64,000 bases of DNA from Amycolatopsis jiangsuensis (GCF_014204865.1 NZ_JACHMG010000001.1:5110501-5174500); one strand, 5' to 3'. Positions 17,544 through 26,207 are shown, counted from the stretch's first letter. Notes: generated by a model from the letters alone, not told the origin. Made by a program: numbers and translations.

Positions 17544-19306
17544 GGCACCTCCACGAACGCCTCGGTCGGTCCGCCCGGCGGACTGGTGAGGGTCAACCTA
17601 CCGTCGAAGCCGCCGAGCCTGCGCTCGATTCCGCGAAGTCCCGAACCCCGTGCGGCGTCCGCTCCGCCCCTCCCGTCATCGGTCACCGTGATGCTCAGCA
17701 GACCCTCGCGGTGGTCCAACGCGATCAGCACGCGCCGCGCCTCGCCGTGCTTCGCCGCGTTGCCGAGCAGTTCGCACACGGCGAAGTACGCGCACGCCTC
17801 CACCGGCTGCTCCACCCGGCCCGCCACCGTGCTGGTGACTTCGACCTTCAACGGGCTGTCGAGCGCCGCTGCCCGCACGGCGTCGGTCAGCCCACGTTCG
17901 GACAGCACCGGCGGATGGATGCCGCGCACCAGCGACCGCAGCTCGGTGAGCGCCTCCGAGGAAGCAGTGCGCAGTTCGGCCGCCAGCTGCCTCGCCGCCG
18001 CGGGATCCTGGTCGATCAACGCCTCCACCGCACCGAGCTTCATCCCCATCGCGACGAGCCGGGACTGGACGCCGTCGTGCAGGTCGCGTTCGATCCGCCG
18101 CAGCTCGGAGGCCTGCGCGACGGTCACCTCGGTGCGCGTCTGGTCGAGCCGCCGCACCCGCTGGGCGAGCAGCGCCGCCTCGGTGGGCCCGAGCAGCAGC
18201 CGGCCGAACCGCACCTGCAGCCGCAGCAGCCACGGCGCCGGCAGCATCGCGACGAGCACCGCGGCCGCCGCTGCGAACGTCATCGCCACCGCGGGCCAGG
18301 TGCCGGTCACCGCGGGCAGCCCTGCCATCTCGAACCAGCCGGAAATGACCGGCAGCGGGAGGAAAAGCCGGCCGATCCACAACGCGGCGATGCCGATCAG
18401 CCCCCAGCACGCCAGTACCGCCGACGGCACCCAGAACACCGGCGACACCACCGGCAGCACCAGTCCGGCGGCCATGTCCCGCCAGGTCGCCCGGTCCCGC
18501 AGCACCCATTGCGCACGGCTTCGGCGCAGCGGCACCCACGGCTGGTCGTAAAGCCGCTTGCCGTACTGGTAGTAGCCGTCGGCGCGGACGACCGGCGGCG
18601 ACGGCGGCGGCAGATACGGCCGTGGGATGCGGAGTCCGGTCCAGTTCTCCGCCTCGCGGCGGAACGTGTCCGCGATCGTGCGGCCGTGCTGCACCGCGCC
18701 GGAGAACAGCGCCGGCGCGCCGATCAGGACCACAAGCTGGACCAGCGCGGTCATCAGGAGCGCGAGCGAGATCGCGTACAGGCCGAACTGATGCCCGAGC
18801 ATTTCCGGCCGCCGCACGCGCCGGGTCCGCTGCCGGGCCGGCCGCGGACCGAGCCAGTACCGCGTCCACCGCGCGTACCCGCGCAGCGCGGCCGGGCCCG
18901 CGACCAGCGAGAACCCGGCGAACGACAGGGCGACCACCGGGTTCAGCACCTGCCAGACGAGTTCCCGGCCGGTCGCCGGATCGTCTTTGATCCACGTGAA
19001 ACGTCGGTTCCAGCGGATCCACCAGTCCCGCCGGTAGAGCTGGTTGCCGTCGCGGTACCAGCCGTCCCGCTCGCGTTCCGGGTCGGCAGGGGCCGGCCGG
19101 TACGGACTCGGGATCTCCTCGCCGGTCCAGCGCCCGACCAGCTCGCGGGTGCGCCGCGACCGGCCGCGAGCCCCTTCGAGGACCGCGGGGTAGAAGACCA
19201 CGATCCCGACGCAGAGCAGCACGAAGGCAGCCAGCTCGAGTACGACGTCGCCCCAGCTCAGCAGGGCGAGACCGGCCAGCTTCCCGGCCCGCCGGACAGA
19301 TCCCAT
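17471..19306 (-). CDS. Membrane sensor histidine kinase (HisKA_3) with duplicated sensor module
   Basis: 611 residues from an ATG preceded by GGAAGGAGG; a longer upstream frame lacks a good site. About five to six membrane helices in the first 365 residues, then the dimerisation helix with IERDLHDGVQSRL (phospho-acceptor H410) and a HATPase domain with ELLGNAAKHG and DDGRGG. The N-terminal half holds two copies of a roughly 70-residue module (about 62-133 and 223-293), each with IPxPYxPxP, a DGxYxxGxxLY-like core, a Trp/Arg-rich stretch and a following hydrophobic segment. Phosphorylates the overlapping LuxR-type regulator by inference. Signal unknown. Confidence 0.88.
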   Translation of the reverse strand: MGSVRRAGKLAGLALLSWGDVVLELAAFVLLCVGIVVFYPAVLEGARGRSRRTRELVGRWTGEEIPSPYRPAPADPERERDGWYRDGNQLYRRDWWIRWNRRFTWIKDDPATGRELVWQVLNPVVALSFAGFSLVAGPAALRGYARWTRYWLGPRPARQRTRRVRRPEMLGHQFGLYAISLALLMTALVQLVVLIGAPALFSGAVQHGRTIADTFRREAENWTGLRIPRPYLPPPSPPVVRADGYYQYGKRLYDQPWVPLRRSRAQWVLRDRATWRDMAAGLVLPVVSPVFWVPSAVLACWGLIGIAALWIGRLFLPLPVISGWFEMAGLPAVTGTWPAVAMTFAAAAAVLVAMLPAPWLLRLQVRFGRLLLGPTEAALLAQRVRRLDQTRTEVTVAQASELRRIERDLHDGVQSRLVAMGMKLGAVEALIDQDPAAARQLAAELRTASSEALTELRSLVRGIHPPVLSERGLTDAVRAAALDSPLKVEVTSTVAGRVEQPVEACAYFAVCELLGNAAKHGEARRVLIALDHREGLLSITVTDDGRGGADAARGSGLRGIERRLGGFDGRLTLTSPPGGPTEAFVEVPCQLDPPRTPEPSSPKTSTSSATA

Positions 19307-19474
19307 GGCCCTCCTTCCCTCGTCCGAGTCTGGACCGCCTGCCCGCCCCCGGCACTGCCCGCAGCCCCCGAAACGGGGTGGGCCCAGCCCCACCCCCCGG
19401 GTCAACGAAATCCCACCTGAACTGGGGTTTCCGGGTCATTCTGCCGGACGTCGCGGGTTTCTAGCGTGTTTTCC

Positions 19475-20185
19475 ATGGCAAGCATCGAAGTCACCGAACT
19501 CCGCAAGGCCTACGCCGGCCGGACGGTGGTCGACGGCGTTTCGTTCACTGTCGAGCGCGGCGAGATCTTCGGCATCCTCGGCACCAACGGCGCCGGGAAG
19601 ACCACCACCGTCGAATGCCTCCAGGGCCTGCGCACACCGGACTCCGGCACGGTGTCCGTGCTCGGCCTGGATCCGGCGCGCGACGCCGCCGAGCTGCGCC
19701 GCCGCGTCGGCACGCAGCTGCAGGACGCGAGGTTGCCGGAGAAGCTTCGGGTGCGGGAGGCGCTGGAGCTGTTCGCGACGTTCTACCCGCATCCGGCCGA
19801 CATCGAGGACCTGCTGCGCCGGCTCGGTCTCGAAGAACACCGCGACGCCGGCTTCGGCACGCTGTCCGGCGGGCTCAAACAGCGGCTGTCCATCGCGCTC
19901 GCGCTGGTCGGCGATCCCGAGATCGCCATCCTCGACGAGCTGACCACCGGCCTCGACCCGCACGCGCGCCGCGACACCTGGAAGCTCGTCGAGGGTGTGC
20001 GCGACGCCGGCGTGACCGTCGTGCTGGTCACGCACTTCATGGACGAGGCGCAACGGTTGTGCGACCGCGTGGCGATCCTCGACGCCGGCTGCGTCGTCGC
20101 CACCGGCAGCCCGGCCGAGCTACTCGCCACCACCGACAAATCCACTTTGGATGACGCGTTCGTCACACTGACCGGACGCGACTGA
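19475..20185 (+). CDS. ABC transporter ATP-binding protein (DrrA-like)
   Basis: Drug/lipid-exporter type ATPase, 236 residues. Walker A GTNGAGKTT, signature LSGGLKQRL, Walker B IAILDELTTGLD with Glu replaced by Leu next to the usual Glu, and H-loop VTHFMDE. The ATG at 19475 (MASIEVTEL) is preferred; a GTG at 19466 would add MFS. No clear ribosome binding site, so the message may be leaderless. The permease gene follows after 14 bp. It diverges from the two-component genes, which probably control it. Confidence 0.9.
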   Translation: MASIEVTELRKAYAGRTVVDGVSFTVERGEIFGILGTNGAGKTTTVECLQGLRTPDSGTVSVLGLDPARDAAELRRRVGTQLQDARLPEKLRVREALELFATFYPHPADIEDLLRRLGLEEHRDAGFGTLSGGLKQRLSIALALVGDPEIAILDELTTGLDPHARRDTWKLVEGVRDAGVTVVLVTHFMDEAQRLCDRVAILDAGCVVATGSPAELLATTDKSTLDDAFVTLTGRD

Positions 20186-20199
20186 GGGGACCCGCCACG

Positions 20200-20934
20200 A
20201 TGACCACCTTCGGCAAACTCGCCACCACCGAAGCGAAACTGCTGCTGCGCACCCCGGTCTGGGTCGGCTTCGGCGTGCTGCTGCCCACCGTCGTGCTGCT
20301 CGTCGTCGGCTTCATTCCCGGGACGTCCGAACCCAGCGAAGCCACCGGCGGCTACCGCTTTCTCGACCTGTGGGTCCCGTCGCTGGTGGTGATCGCGCTG
20401 GCGATGCTCGGACTGCAGGGAATCCCGGCGGCCGTGGCCACCTACCGGGAACAGGGCGTGCTGCGCAGGCTCGCGACCACGCCCGTGTCGCCCGCGCTGC
20501 TGCTGCTCGCCCAGGTGCTGGTGCACGCCGTGGTCGCGCTGACCGGGGTCACCCTGATGCTCGCCGCCGCGCGGCTGCTGTTCCACGTGCCGCTGCCCCG
20601 GCATCCGCTGTCGTTCGTGCTCACCGTGCTGCTCGGCCTGGTGTCGGTGTTCGCGCTCGGCCTGGTGGCCGCCTCGCTCGCGCGGACCACCAAGGGGGCG
20701 AGCGGACTGGCCATGATCGTGTTCTTCCCGATCATGTTCCTCGGCGGGGTCTACCTGCCGCGGCCGCTGCTGCCGAAGCTGATCCGCGAGATCGGCGCGT
20801 ACGCCCCGCCCGGCGCGCAACCGCTGCAGGACGCCTGGATCGGCGCCGGCGTGCGGCCGCTGCAGTTCGTCGTGCTCGCCGCGTTCGCGGTGGGTGGTAC
20901 GGCGCTGGCGGTACGGCTGTTCCGGTGGGAGTGA
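20200..20934 (+). CDS. ABC-2 type transporter permease (DrrB-like)
   Basis: 244 residues with six hydrophobic helices in the ABC-2 arrangement: an N-terminal VWVGFGVLLPTVVLLVVGF helix, central helices with an LRRLATTPVSP loop, and the C-terminal GGVYLPRPLLP motif region typical of ABC-2 exporters. It forms a transporter with the preceding ATPase. A GGGGAC lies upstream of the ATG. Confidence 0.9.
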   Translation: MTTFGKLATTEAKLLLRTPVWVGFGVLLPTVVLLVVGFIPGTSEPSEATGGYRFLDLWVPSLVVIALAMLGLQGIPAAVATYREQGVLRRLATTPVSPALLLLAQVLVHAVVALTGVTLMLAAARLLFHVPLPRHPLSFVLTVLLGLVSVFALGLVAASLARTTKGASGLAMIVFFPIMFLGGVYLPRPLLPKLIREIGAYAPPGAQPLQDAWIGAGVRPLQFVVLAAFAVGGTALAVRLFRWE

Positions 20935-21014
20935 TCCACCGAAGTGGTGATGAAACTCGTTTTCCCTTGTTCGCGTCCCTGGCGCCCGGTAGCCAGGACA
21001 GGGAACCACTCACC

Positions 21015-21419
21015 ATGGAGGTTGTCTTGTCGCTGGACGTATCGCCCGCGTTGCTGGAGAAGGCCGAGCGCGGGGAGGTCTCCGACGCGGAGTTCGTGGC
21101 CTGCGTACGGGAATCGCTGCCGTACGCGTGGGAGGTCATCACCGGGGTCATCGCCGAGGCCGACGGCGCGGTGGACGGTTTCGCGGACAACGAGACCCCG
21201 CCGCCGAGCGAGGCGGACCGCGGGCAGCTGCTGCGAGCGCTGGCCTCCGACGCCATCCGCGGCGGGCTGGAGCGGCACTTCGGCGTGAAGCTGGCCTTCC
21301 AGAACTGCCACCGGGTCGCCGTCTTCCGGACGTCCGAAGTGGACAGTGACAGGTACCGGGCGTTCGTGTCGGTGCGCGGGCAGCTGCTCAACCAGAGCCC
21401 GGAGCTGCGGGACTGCTAG
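21015..21419 (+). CDS. SCO5389-family conserved actinobacterial protein
   Basis: 134-residue soluble protein from the ATG at 21015. The motif blocks SDAEFVACVRESLPYAWE, FADNETPPPSEADRGQLLRA, LASDAIRGGLERHFG and a C-terminal LNQSPELRDC are highly conserved in a family known from Streptomyces (SCO5389). Function unknown. A 349-residue frame runs upstream through the permease gene but is out of its frame and is not the real start. The last 32 bp overlap the convergent monooxygenase gene. Confidence 0.88.
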   Translation: MEVVLSLDVSPALLEKAERGEVSDAEFVACVRESLPYAWEVITGVIAEADGAVDGFADNETPPPSEADRGQLLRALASDAIRGGLERHFGVKLAFQNCHRVAVFRTSEVDSDRYRAFVSVRGQLLNQSPELRDC

Positions 21420-22386
21420 CCCGCAGCGCGGGCAGCACCTCGGCGCCGATCCGCGCGATGTTCGCCACCGTGTCCTCCGGCGTACCGGATGCCTCCACGA
21501 ACATGATCACGTGGGACACCCCGGTGCGCCGGAGGCTCGTTTCCAGCTTCGCCACGCAGTCCTCCGCCGGGCCGACCGGGTGCATCTCGCACAGCAGGTC
21601 GGTGTACTCCCGCGGATCGCGCGACGGACTCGGGTGCCCTTCCAGCGGCACGTGCGCACCGAGACCGTCGGCCAGCCAGCCCGGCAACGTCCGCCGCACC
21701 AGGCCCGCCGCGTCGTCGCCGACCTGGCAGAGCACCGTCGACACGTGCCCGCCAGGCCCTCCGTAGGCAGCGACTGTCGCGGCCTTCGCGTCGTCGTCCG
21801 CGTGCATTCCGAGCAGCATCGGCAGTCCCCGGTCCGCGGCCAGCCGGACCGAGCCCGAGGCCGCGCTCCCACAGGCCACCACGATCCGTGGTTTCCCGCC
21901 GGGCACCGGGGTCACCGGTACTTCGCGGAAGGCGAAGTGCTCGCCGTTCGCGGAAACCGTGCCGGTCGCCGCGGCCAGCAGCAGATCGAGCGACTCGGCG
22001 TACCCGCGCTCGTAGCGTTCGATCCCGGTGCCGAACACCTCGAGGTCCTGCCAGGGTCCGCCGCGGCCGACCCCCAGCCGCAGCCGTCCGCCGGACACCG
22101 CGTCGAGCATCGACCACTGTTCGGCGAGCGCCACCGGATGCGTCGTGGACAGCACGCTCACCGCCGTGCCCACGTCGATCCGTTCGGTGCGGCCGAGCAG
22201 GTGCGCGGCCAACGTGATCGCCGAAGGGCACACGCCGTAGGGCATGAAGTGGTGCTCGGCGAGCCAGACGTCGTCGAAACCCGCCGCCTCCGCGGCCTCG
22301 GCGGCCAGCACCGTGCGACGCAGCACTCCGGCGTCTTCCTGACCGGGAAACCGCCCGGAGACCAGGAAGACGCCGAACCGCCTCAG
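21388..22386 (-). CDS. Luciferase-like flavin-dependent monooxygenase
   Basis: Bacterial-luciferase-type (LLM) oxidoreductase, about 332 residues, with AGFDDVWLAEHHFMPYGVCP, RIDVGTAVSVLSTTHPVALAEQ and GGRLRLGVGRGGP blocks. The conserved N-terminus RRFGVFLVSGRFPGQ has no ATG, GTG or TTG at the expected place. The best start is a CTG at 22386 overlapping the stop of the upstream small membrane gene (CTGA). Upstream in-frame starts lie inside that other gene. Substrate unknown. The gene runs convergently into the SCO5389-family gene. Confidence 0.82.
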   Translation of the reverse strand: MRRFGVFLVSGRFPGQEDAGVLRRTVLAAEAAEAAGFDDVWLAEHHFMPYGVCPSAITLAAHLLGRTERIDVGTAVSVLSTTHPVALAEQWSMLDAVSGGRLRLGVGRGGPWQDLEVFGTGIERYERGYAESLDLLLAAATGTVSANGEHFAFREVPVTPVPGGKPRIVVACGSAASGSVRLAADRGLPMLLGMHADDDAKAATVAAYGGPGGHVSTVLCQVGDDAAGLVRRTLPGWLADGLGAHVPLEGHPSPSRDPREYTDLLCEMHPVGPAEDCVAKLETSLRRTGVSHVIMFVEASGTPEDTVANIARIGAEVLPALRASSPAAPGSG

Positions 22387-22541
22387 TTGTCCACCGACAC
22401 GTCGTTGAACGGCAGCAGCGGGTCCAGCCACGGGAACACCACGAACATCAGCAACGCCACGATGCCCAGCAGCAGCACGACCGCGATGGTCAGCTTCGCC
22501 GCGAACGGTCCCGGCAGATGCCGCCAGATCCACCCGTACAT
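22383..22541 (-). CDS. Small single-pass membrane protein after sortase E
   Basis: 52 residues: MYGWIWRHLPGP, a transmembrane helix (about 14-38, KLTIAVVLLLGIVALLMFVV) and a C-terminal FPWLDPLLPFNDVSVDN. The ATG shares its A with the sortase stop codon (TGATG). Small proteins with this WRxLPGP...LPFNDV pattern commonly follow class E sortases in actinobacteria, so it may assist the sortase; the function is not established. Confidence 0.8.
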   Translation of the reverse strand: MYGWIWRHLPGPFAAKLTIAVVLLLGIVALLMFVVFPWLDPLLPFNDVSVDN

Positions 22542-24241
22542 CAGGCCGCACCACCGATCTTCTCCAGCAGCGTGTCGTAGTCCCCGGCCTGCGACTTCGG
22601 CACCTGCTGGGTGAGCACGGAGGTGATGATCAGCCGCTGTTTGGCGGAGAACTTCGGATGACAGGTGGTGAGCGTGAGCAACGAGGCCTCCTGCGCCTTC
22701 GGCAGCACGTCCGCCGGCTGGTACGGCACCGGGTTCACCGCGTCGCCCTGGCTCGGCAGCACGACCTTGCGGCCGACTGTGTGCTCGTACGGTCCGCCAC
22801 CGGAAATGCTCGAATCGCGCAGCGTCGACACGCCCTTGCACGCCGGCTCGGCACCCTTGGCACCGCTCCAGCCGTCGACCTCGTCGTCGTAGGGCAGCAC
22901 TTTGTAGATGAAGAAGTCGGTCTGCGTCTCGATCACGATCCGGTCGCAGGAGCTCAGGTTGTCCAGATCGTTGAACGGCGCGCCCTTACCCACCCGATGC
23001 CCGGCGACGGCGAAGTTGCCGGGTTCCCCCGGCAGCGAGGTGCCCTTGTAGTGGCCGGGCCCGACGGCGAGCGCGTCCTCGCCGGTGCCCTCCTGGATGG
23101 TGAAGTTGAAGTCCGCCCCGAACGACGGGATGTGGATCCGCGCGAACGCCTTGCCGTCCACCAGTTCCGGGTGCAGCGTGCGGTCCTTGGCCCAGTCGCC
23201 GGTCAGCTGGTCGCTGGCCGCGGACTGCTTCTCGGCGGAGAACAGGTCGGTCACCCAGACCTCATAGACCATGAACAGCAACACGATCACCCCGAGCGTG
23301 ATGAACACCTCGCCGGCCGTGCGGATCGCGAGCCCACCCTTGCCCAACGGCGCCGGCCCCGGCTTCTCCGCCACCGCGGTGGCCCCGACCGCGGCGATCA
23401 CCTCGGTCGGCTGCTCGGCGACCCCGGGCCCGGTCATCCTCCGCCGCGGTCCTGCGGTGCCTCGTTCGCCGCGGTCACCCCGTTCACCGCGGTCACCCTG
23501 TTCACCGCGGTCACCCGGTTCGCCCCGGTCGCCCTGGGCAGCTGTCGGACGTCGCGGCGGACCCGCGGCGGAACGCCCACTCCGGCCCGCGGACGTATCC
23601 CGTCGCGACCCCCCGGCCGGACGCTCCGACCGGGAAGCCACAGCTGGATCCCCCTCCGGCCGCCGACCGGTGTCCCGACGAGACTCATCCGCCACAGGAG
23701 GCACCCGACGCTCCCCCTCCGGACGGCTCGGCCCGCCCCCACGGCGCTCGCCGTCGGTACGGCGGTTCCCGTCCGGGCCACGCGTGCCGGGTTCGTCACC
23801 GCGGCGACGGGGGCCGCCCGTGCGGTCCTGCTGGGCGGGGTCGGGCCGGCCGCGGCGCGGACCGGGCTCACCCCGGTCGATCGGCCTGGGCGGTTCGGGT
23901 GATCCTTGCGGTGCGCGCCCCTGCTGTGGCGGGCGGGGATTGCCGGCGATTCTTCGCGGAGGTGGCGTGCCCTGGCGTCCGGGATCGCCCTGCCGGCGAT
24001 CACCGGGTGGAGGCTGCCTGCGGCGCGGTCCTCCGGCTCCTCGTCCCGCGGCTCCTGAGCCCGCGGCTCCTGATTCCCTGGGTCCCGGACCGCCGGCTCC
24101 TGGTCTTCCGGTCCCTGGACCACCGGCTTCGGTCCCGGGGTCCCCGGCCCCCGGCCTTCGGGCTCCCGGTCTTTCGGCTCCTGGTCCGGGCGGTCCGGGC
24201 GGTCTGCGGTCGTCCTCGCCCGGCCGATCCTGTGGCGTCAC
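22541..24241 (-). CDS. Class E sortase with long disordered N-terminus
   Basis: Transpeptidase that attaches LAXTG-type surface proteins to peptidoglycan. 566 residues: about 300 N-terminal residues rich in Pro, Gly, Arg and Asp, many in PGxxR repeats, then one transmembrane helix (about 313-333), then the sortase domain with H415 in VAGHRVG, C527 in LTTCHPK and R536 in AKQRL. The catalytic domain has normal length; the cytoplasmic extension is far longer than in most sortases. GTG start at 24241. Divergent from crgA. Confidence 0.9.
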   Translation of the reverse strand: MTPQDRPGEDDRRPPGPPGPGAERPGARRPGAGDPGTEAGGPGTGRPGAGGPGPRESGAAGSGAAGRGAGGPRRRQPPPGDRRQGDPGRQGTPPPRRIAGNPRPPQQGRAPQGSPEPPRPIDRGEPGPRRGRPDPAQQDRTGGPRRRGDEPGTRGPDGNRRTDGERRGGGPSRPEGERRVPPVADESRRDTGRRPEGDPAVASRSERPAGGSRRDTSAGRSGRSAAGPPRRPTAAQGDRGEPGDRGEQGDRGERGDRGERGTAGPRRRMTGPGVAEQPTEVIAAVGATAVAEKPGPAPLGKGGLAIRTAGEVFITLGVIVLLFMVYEVWVTDLFSAEKQSAASDQLTGDWAKDRTLHPELVDGKAFARIHIPSFGADFNFTIQEGTGEDALAVGPGHYKGTSLPGEPGNFAVAGHRVGKGAPFNDLDNLSSCDRIVIETQTDFFIYKVLPYDDEVDGWSGAKGAEPACKGVSTLRDSSISGGGPYEHTVGRKVVLPSQGDAVNPVPYQPADVLPKAQEASLLTLTTCHPKFSAKQRLIITSVLTQQVPKSQAGDYDTLLEKIGGAA

Positions 24242-24352
24242 GCAAGCTCCTCCCGCGCCCGCCCCGGCCGCTGCCCGGAACTCCTGGTGGCGCTCATGTC
24301 ACAGTCGCTGAAACCCCGACCGCTCCCGCCCAGTGCTGCGGAGCCGTCGTTT

Positions 24353-24362
24353 ACGTTAACGT
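24353..24362. promoter_or_regulatory. ACGTTAACGT palindrome in the sortase-crgA intergenic region
   Basis: Perfect 10-bp palindrome in an AT-rich patch about 90 bp upstream of crgA and 110 bp upstream of the sortase start. Placement suits a regulator site for either promoter; no regulator is assigned. Confidence 0.3.
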
Positions 24363-24450
24363 GTCCCCGTGGCGCTGGTTGCGCACCCCGACAGCGGGAC
24401 CTCGTCCAGGATGTCGCCACCGGAACAGCCGAGAGCACGCGAGGAACACG

Positions 24451-24717
24451 ATGCCGAAGTCCAAGGTCCGCAAGAAGACCGCGTACACCCCGCCGGCCGA
24501 TCGCCGTACGCCGGTGAAGGTGAAGGCCGCGGGCCCGTCGAACCTGTTCTACAAAATCGTCATGTTCGGCCTCATGCTGCTCGGTCTGCTGTGGCTCATC
24601 GTCAACTACATCGCGGGCGACAAGGTTTCGTTCCTCAGCGAGCTCGGAAACTGGAACTTCGCGATCGGTTTCGCCGCGATGATCGCCGGTCTGCTCATGA
24701 CGATGCGGTGGCGCTGA
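24451..24717 (+). CDS. crgA: Cell division regulator CrgA
   Basis: Small membrane protein that interacts with FtsZ/FtsI and coordinates septation with growth in actinobacteria. 88 residues with a basic N-terminus (MPKSKVRKKTAYTPP), two transmembrane helices (about 32-53 and 68-85) and C-terminal MTMRWR. GAGGA precedes the ATG at 24451. A long frame running in from 23899 is readthrough from the antisense of the sortase gene. Confidence 0.95.
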   Translation: MPKSKVRKKTAYTPPADRRTPVKVKAAGPSNLFYKIVMFGLMLLGLLWLIVNYIAGDKVSFLSELGNWNFAIGFAAMIAGLLMTMRWR

Positions 24718-24773
24718 GGATTACTCCGGACGGCCGCTTGACACCGAATCACACCGGTGTGACTCATCCCCAC

Positions 24774-24795
24774 TGTGGATAACTCCTGTGGATAA
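24774..24795. promoter_or_regulatory. Two consensus DnaA boxes
   Basis: Two copies of TGTGGATAA (complement TTATCCACA) at 24774-24782 and 24787-24795, 13 bp apart and in the same orientation, between crgA and the PH-domain gene. The second overlaps the PH gene's GTG start. Both match the classical 9-mer exactly. Confidence 0.75.
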
Positions 24796-25222
24796 CTACC
24801 CCACCTCGTGGGCACCGCGACAGAACGTTGTGGTAGTGGCTTGGGTCCTGACCGTGCTGCTGCTGGCCGGCGCCGTGGCGGACGGCGTCTTCGGTGACGG
24901 CAAAGGCGCCGTGCTGCTGGGTCTCGCCACGATCGCGTCCGGCGTCTTCGCCGCGCACGGGACCATCGTGCGGCCCCGGCTGACGGCGGACGCCGGAGGC
25001 CTGCTCATCCGCACGCTCAGCGGTGCGCAACGCCTCCCCTGGCCCGGCACCACCACCCGGCTGCGCAGTACCCGCCGGCTCGGGCGCGACGGCGTCACCC
25101 TGGAAGTCGAGCACGACGACCGGCTGTTCGTCTTCGGGCAGCTCGACCTCGGCGAGGACCCCCGCGACGTGCTCGACGTGCTGGACGTGCTGCGGGCCCG
25201 CTGGGATCAGCGGCCGCAGTAG
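24788..25222 (+). CDS. PH-domain membrane protein (Rv0010c-like)
   Basis: 144 residues: two N-terminal membrane helices (about 15-34 and 40-60, VVVAWVLTVLLLAGAVA and AVLLGLATIASGVFAAH) followed by a small PH-like beta domain (about 62-144) with RPRLTADAGGLLIRTL and LEVEHDDRLFVFGQLDLG. Position between crgA and ppiA matches Rv0010c of mycobacteria. The GTG start is embedded in a DnaA box. The gene overlaps the convergent rhomboid gene by 16 bp. Function unknown. Confidence 0.82.
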   Translation: MDNYPTSWAPRQNVVVVAWVLTVLLLAGAVADGVFGDGKGAVLLGLATIASGVFAAHGTIVRPRLTADAGGLLIRTLSGAQRLPWPGTTTRLRSTRRLGRDGVTLEVEHDDRLFVFGQLDLGEDPRDVLDVLDVLRARWDQRPQ

Positions 25223-26166
25223 TAGGCCTGTGCCCCCTGCAGCACCGCGAACTGGCACTGCACCGACGGGATCTGGGTGCTCCGCCAGATCAGCAGCCCG
25301 ACGAGCGCGACCACGATGATCGCCAGCCCGACGGACTGCCAGCGGACCCGGTTGCGCTCCGGCGCGTACAGCACCGCCACGGCCACGATCGCGCCGGTCA
25401 CCAGTCCGCCGGCGTGCGCCCAGATCGAAATCCCCGGGATCGAGAACGTGATGTAGGCGTTGATGGCCAGCGTGATGAGCAGCCCGGTGGGGTTCAGCCG
25501 GAGCTTGAACACGATCACCGCGTAGCAGCCCATCAGGCCGAACAGCGCCCCGGAGGCGCCGGCCGTGGCCCGGTTCGGCACGTCGAACAGCAGGACCGCC
25601 GTGGACGCGCCGAGCATCGACACGAAGTACAGGGCGAGGAACCGCGTCCGGCCGAAGACCTGCTCCAGCGCGCGGCCGATCATCCACAGCGAGAACATGT
25701 TCGCCGCGATGTGGATCGGGCCGAAGTGCAGGAAGCCCGAGGTGAAGATCCGCCACCATTCGCCACCGCCGAGGGTGGGGCTGGTGGCCAGGACACCCAG
25801 CTGTTCCAGCTCGGCGTTGCCGTTGTCGAACAGGCTCTTCGCCTGGACCACGGTGAGGAAGTAGATGACGACGTTGACCGCGAGCAGCGTCGCGGTGGCC
25901 ACCACCGAGCTGCTCGGGCGGGCGCCGGCGATGGTGCGCGAGCCCAGTCCCGAACTGCGGTACTGGCGTTGCTGAGTCCGCTGCTGCTGGGCGCCGGTGT
26001 GCACGCAGTCGGTGCACTGGAACCCGACCGGTGCCTCACGCAGGCAGTCCGGGCAGGCCGGGCGCCCGCAGCGCGCACAGCTCAAACCGGTCGGACGGTT
26101 CGGGTGCCACCAGCACCCGGGCAGGGCGGACTGCGGGTACGCGGGGGGATTCGGCGGTTGGTTCAC
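25207..26166 (-). CDS. Rhomboid family intramembrane serine protease
   Basis: 319 residues. The N-terminal cysteine-rich segment (about 18-57; CARCGRPACPDC and CTDC) looks like a zinc-binding domain. Six to seven membrane helices follow. Catalytic serine in GASGALFGL and catalytic histidine in WAHAGGL on a later helix. Cleaves membrane proteins; substrate unknown. It has the common actinobacterial architecture and sits beside ppiA as in related genomes. Confidence 0.92.
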   Translation of the reverse strand: MNQPPNPPAYPQSALPGCWWHPNRPTGLSCARCGRPACPDCLREAPVGFQCTDCVHTGAQQQRTQQRQYRSSGLGSRTIAGARPSSSVVATATLLAVNVVIYFLTVVQAKSLFDNGNAELEQLGVLATSPTLGGGEWWRIFTSGFLHFGPIHIAANMFSLWMIGRALEQVFGRTRFLALYFVSMLGASTAVLLFDVPNRATAGASGALFGLMGCYAVIVFKLRLNPTGLLITLAINAYITFSIPGISIWAHAGGLVTGAIVAVAVLYAPERNRVRWQSVGLAIIVVALVGLLIWRSTQIPSVQCQFAVLQGAQAYYCGR

Positions 26167-26207
26167 GATGTCCCCAACCTACCGAAACCCACCACGTCCT
26201 CGCGGAC

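Noticed and set aside
22383..22841. 152-residue frame ending in the small membrane protein
   Set aside because: The upstream part overlaps the sortase catalytic domain in another frame; only the last 52 residues form a coherent protein.
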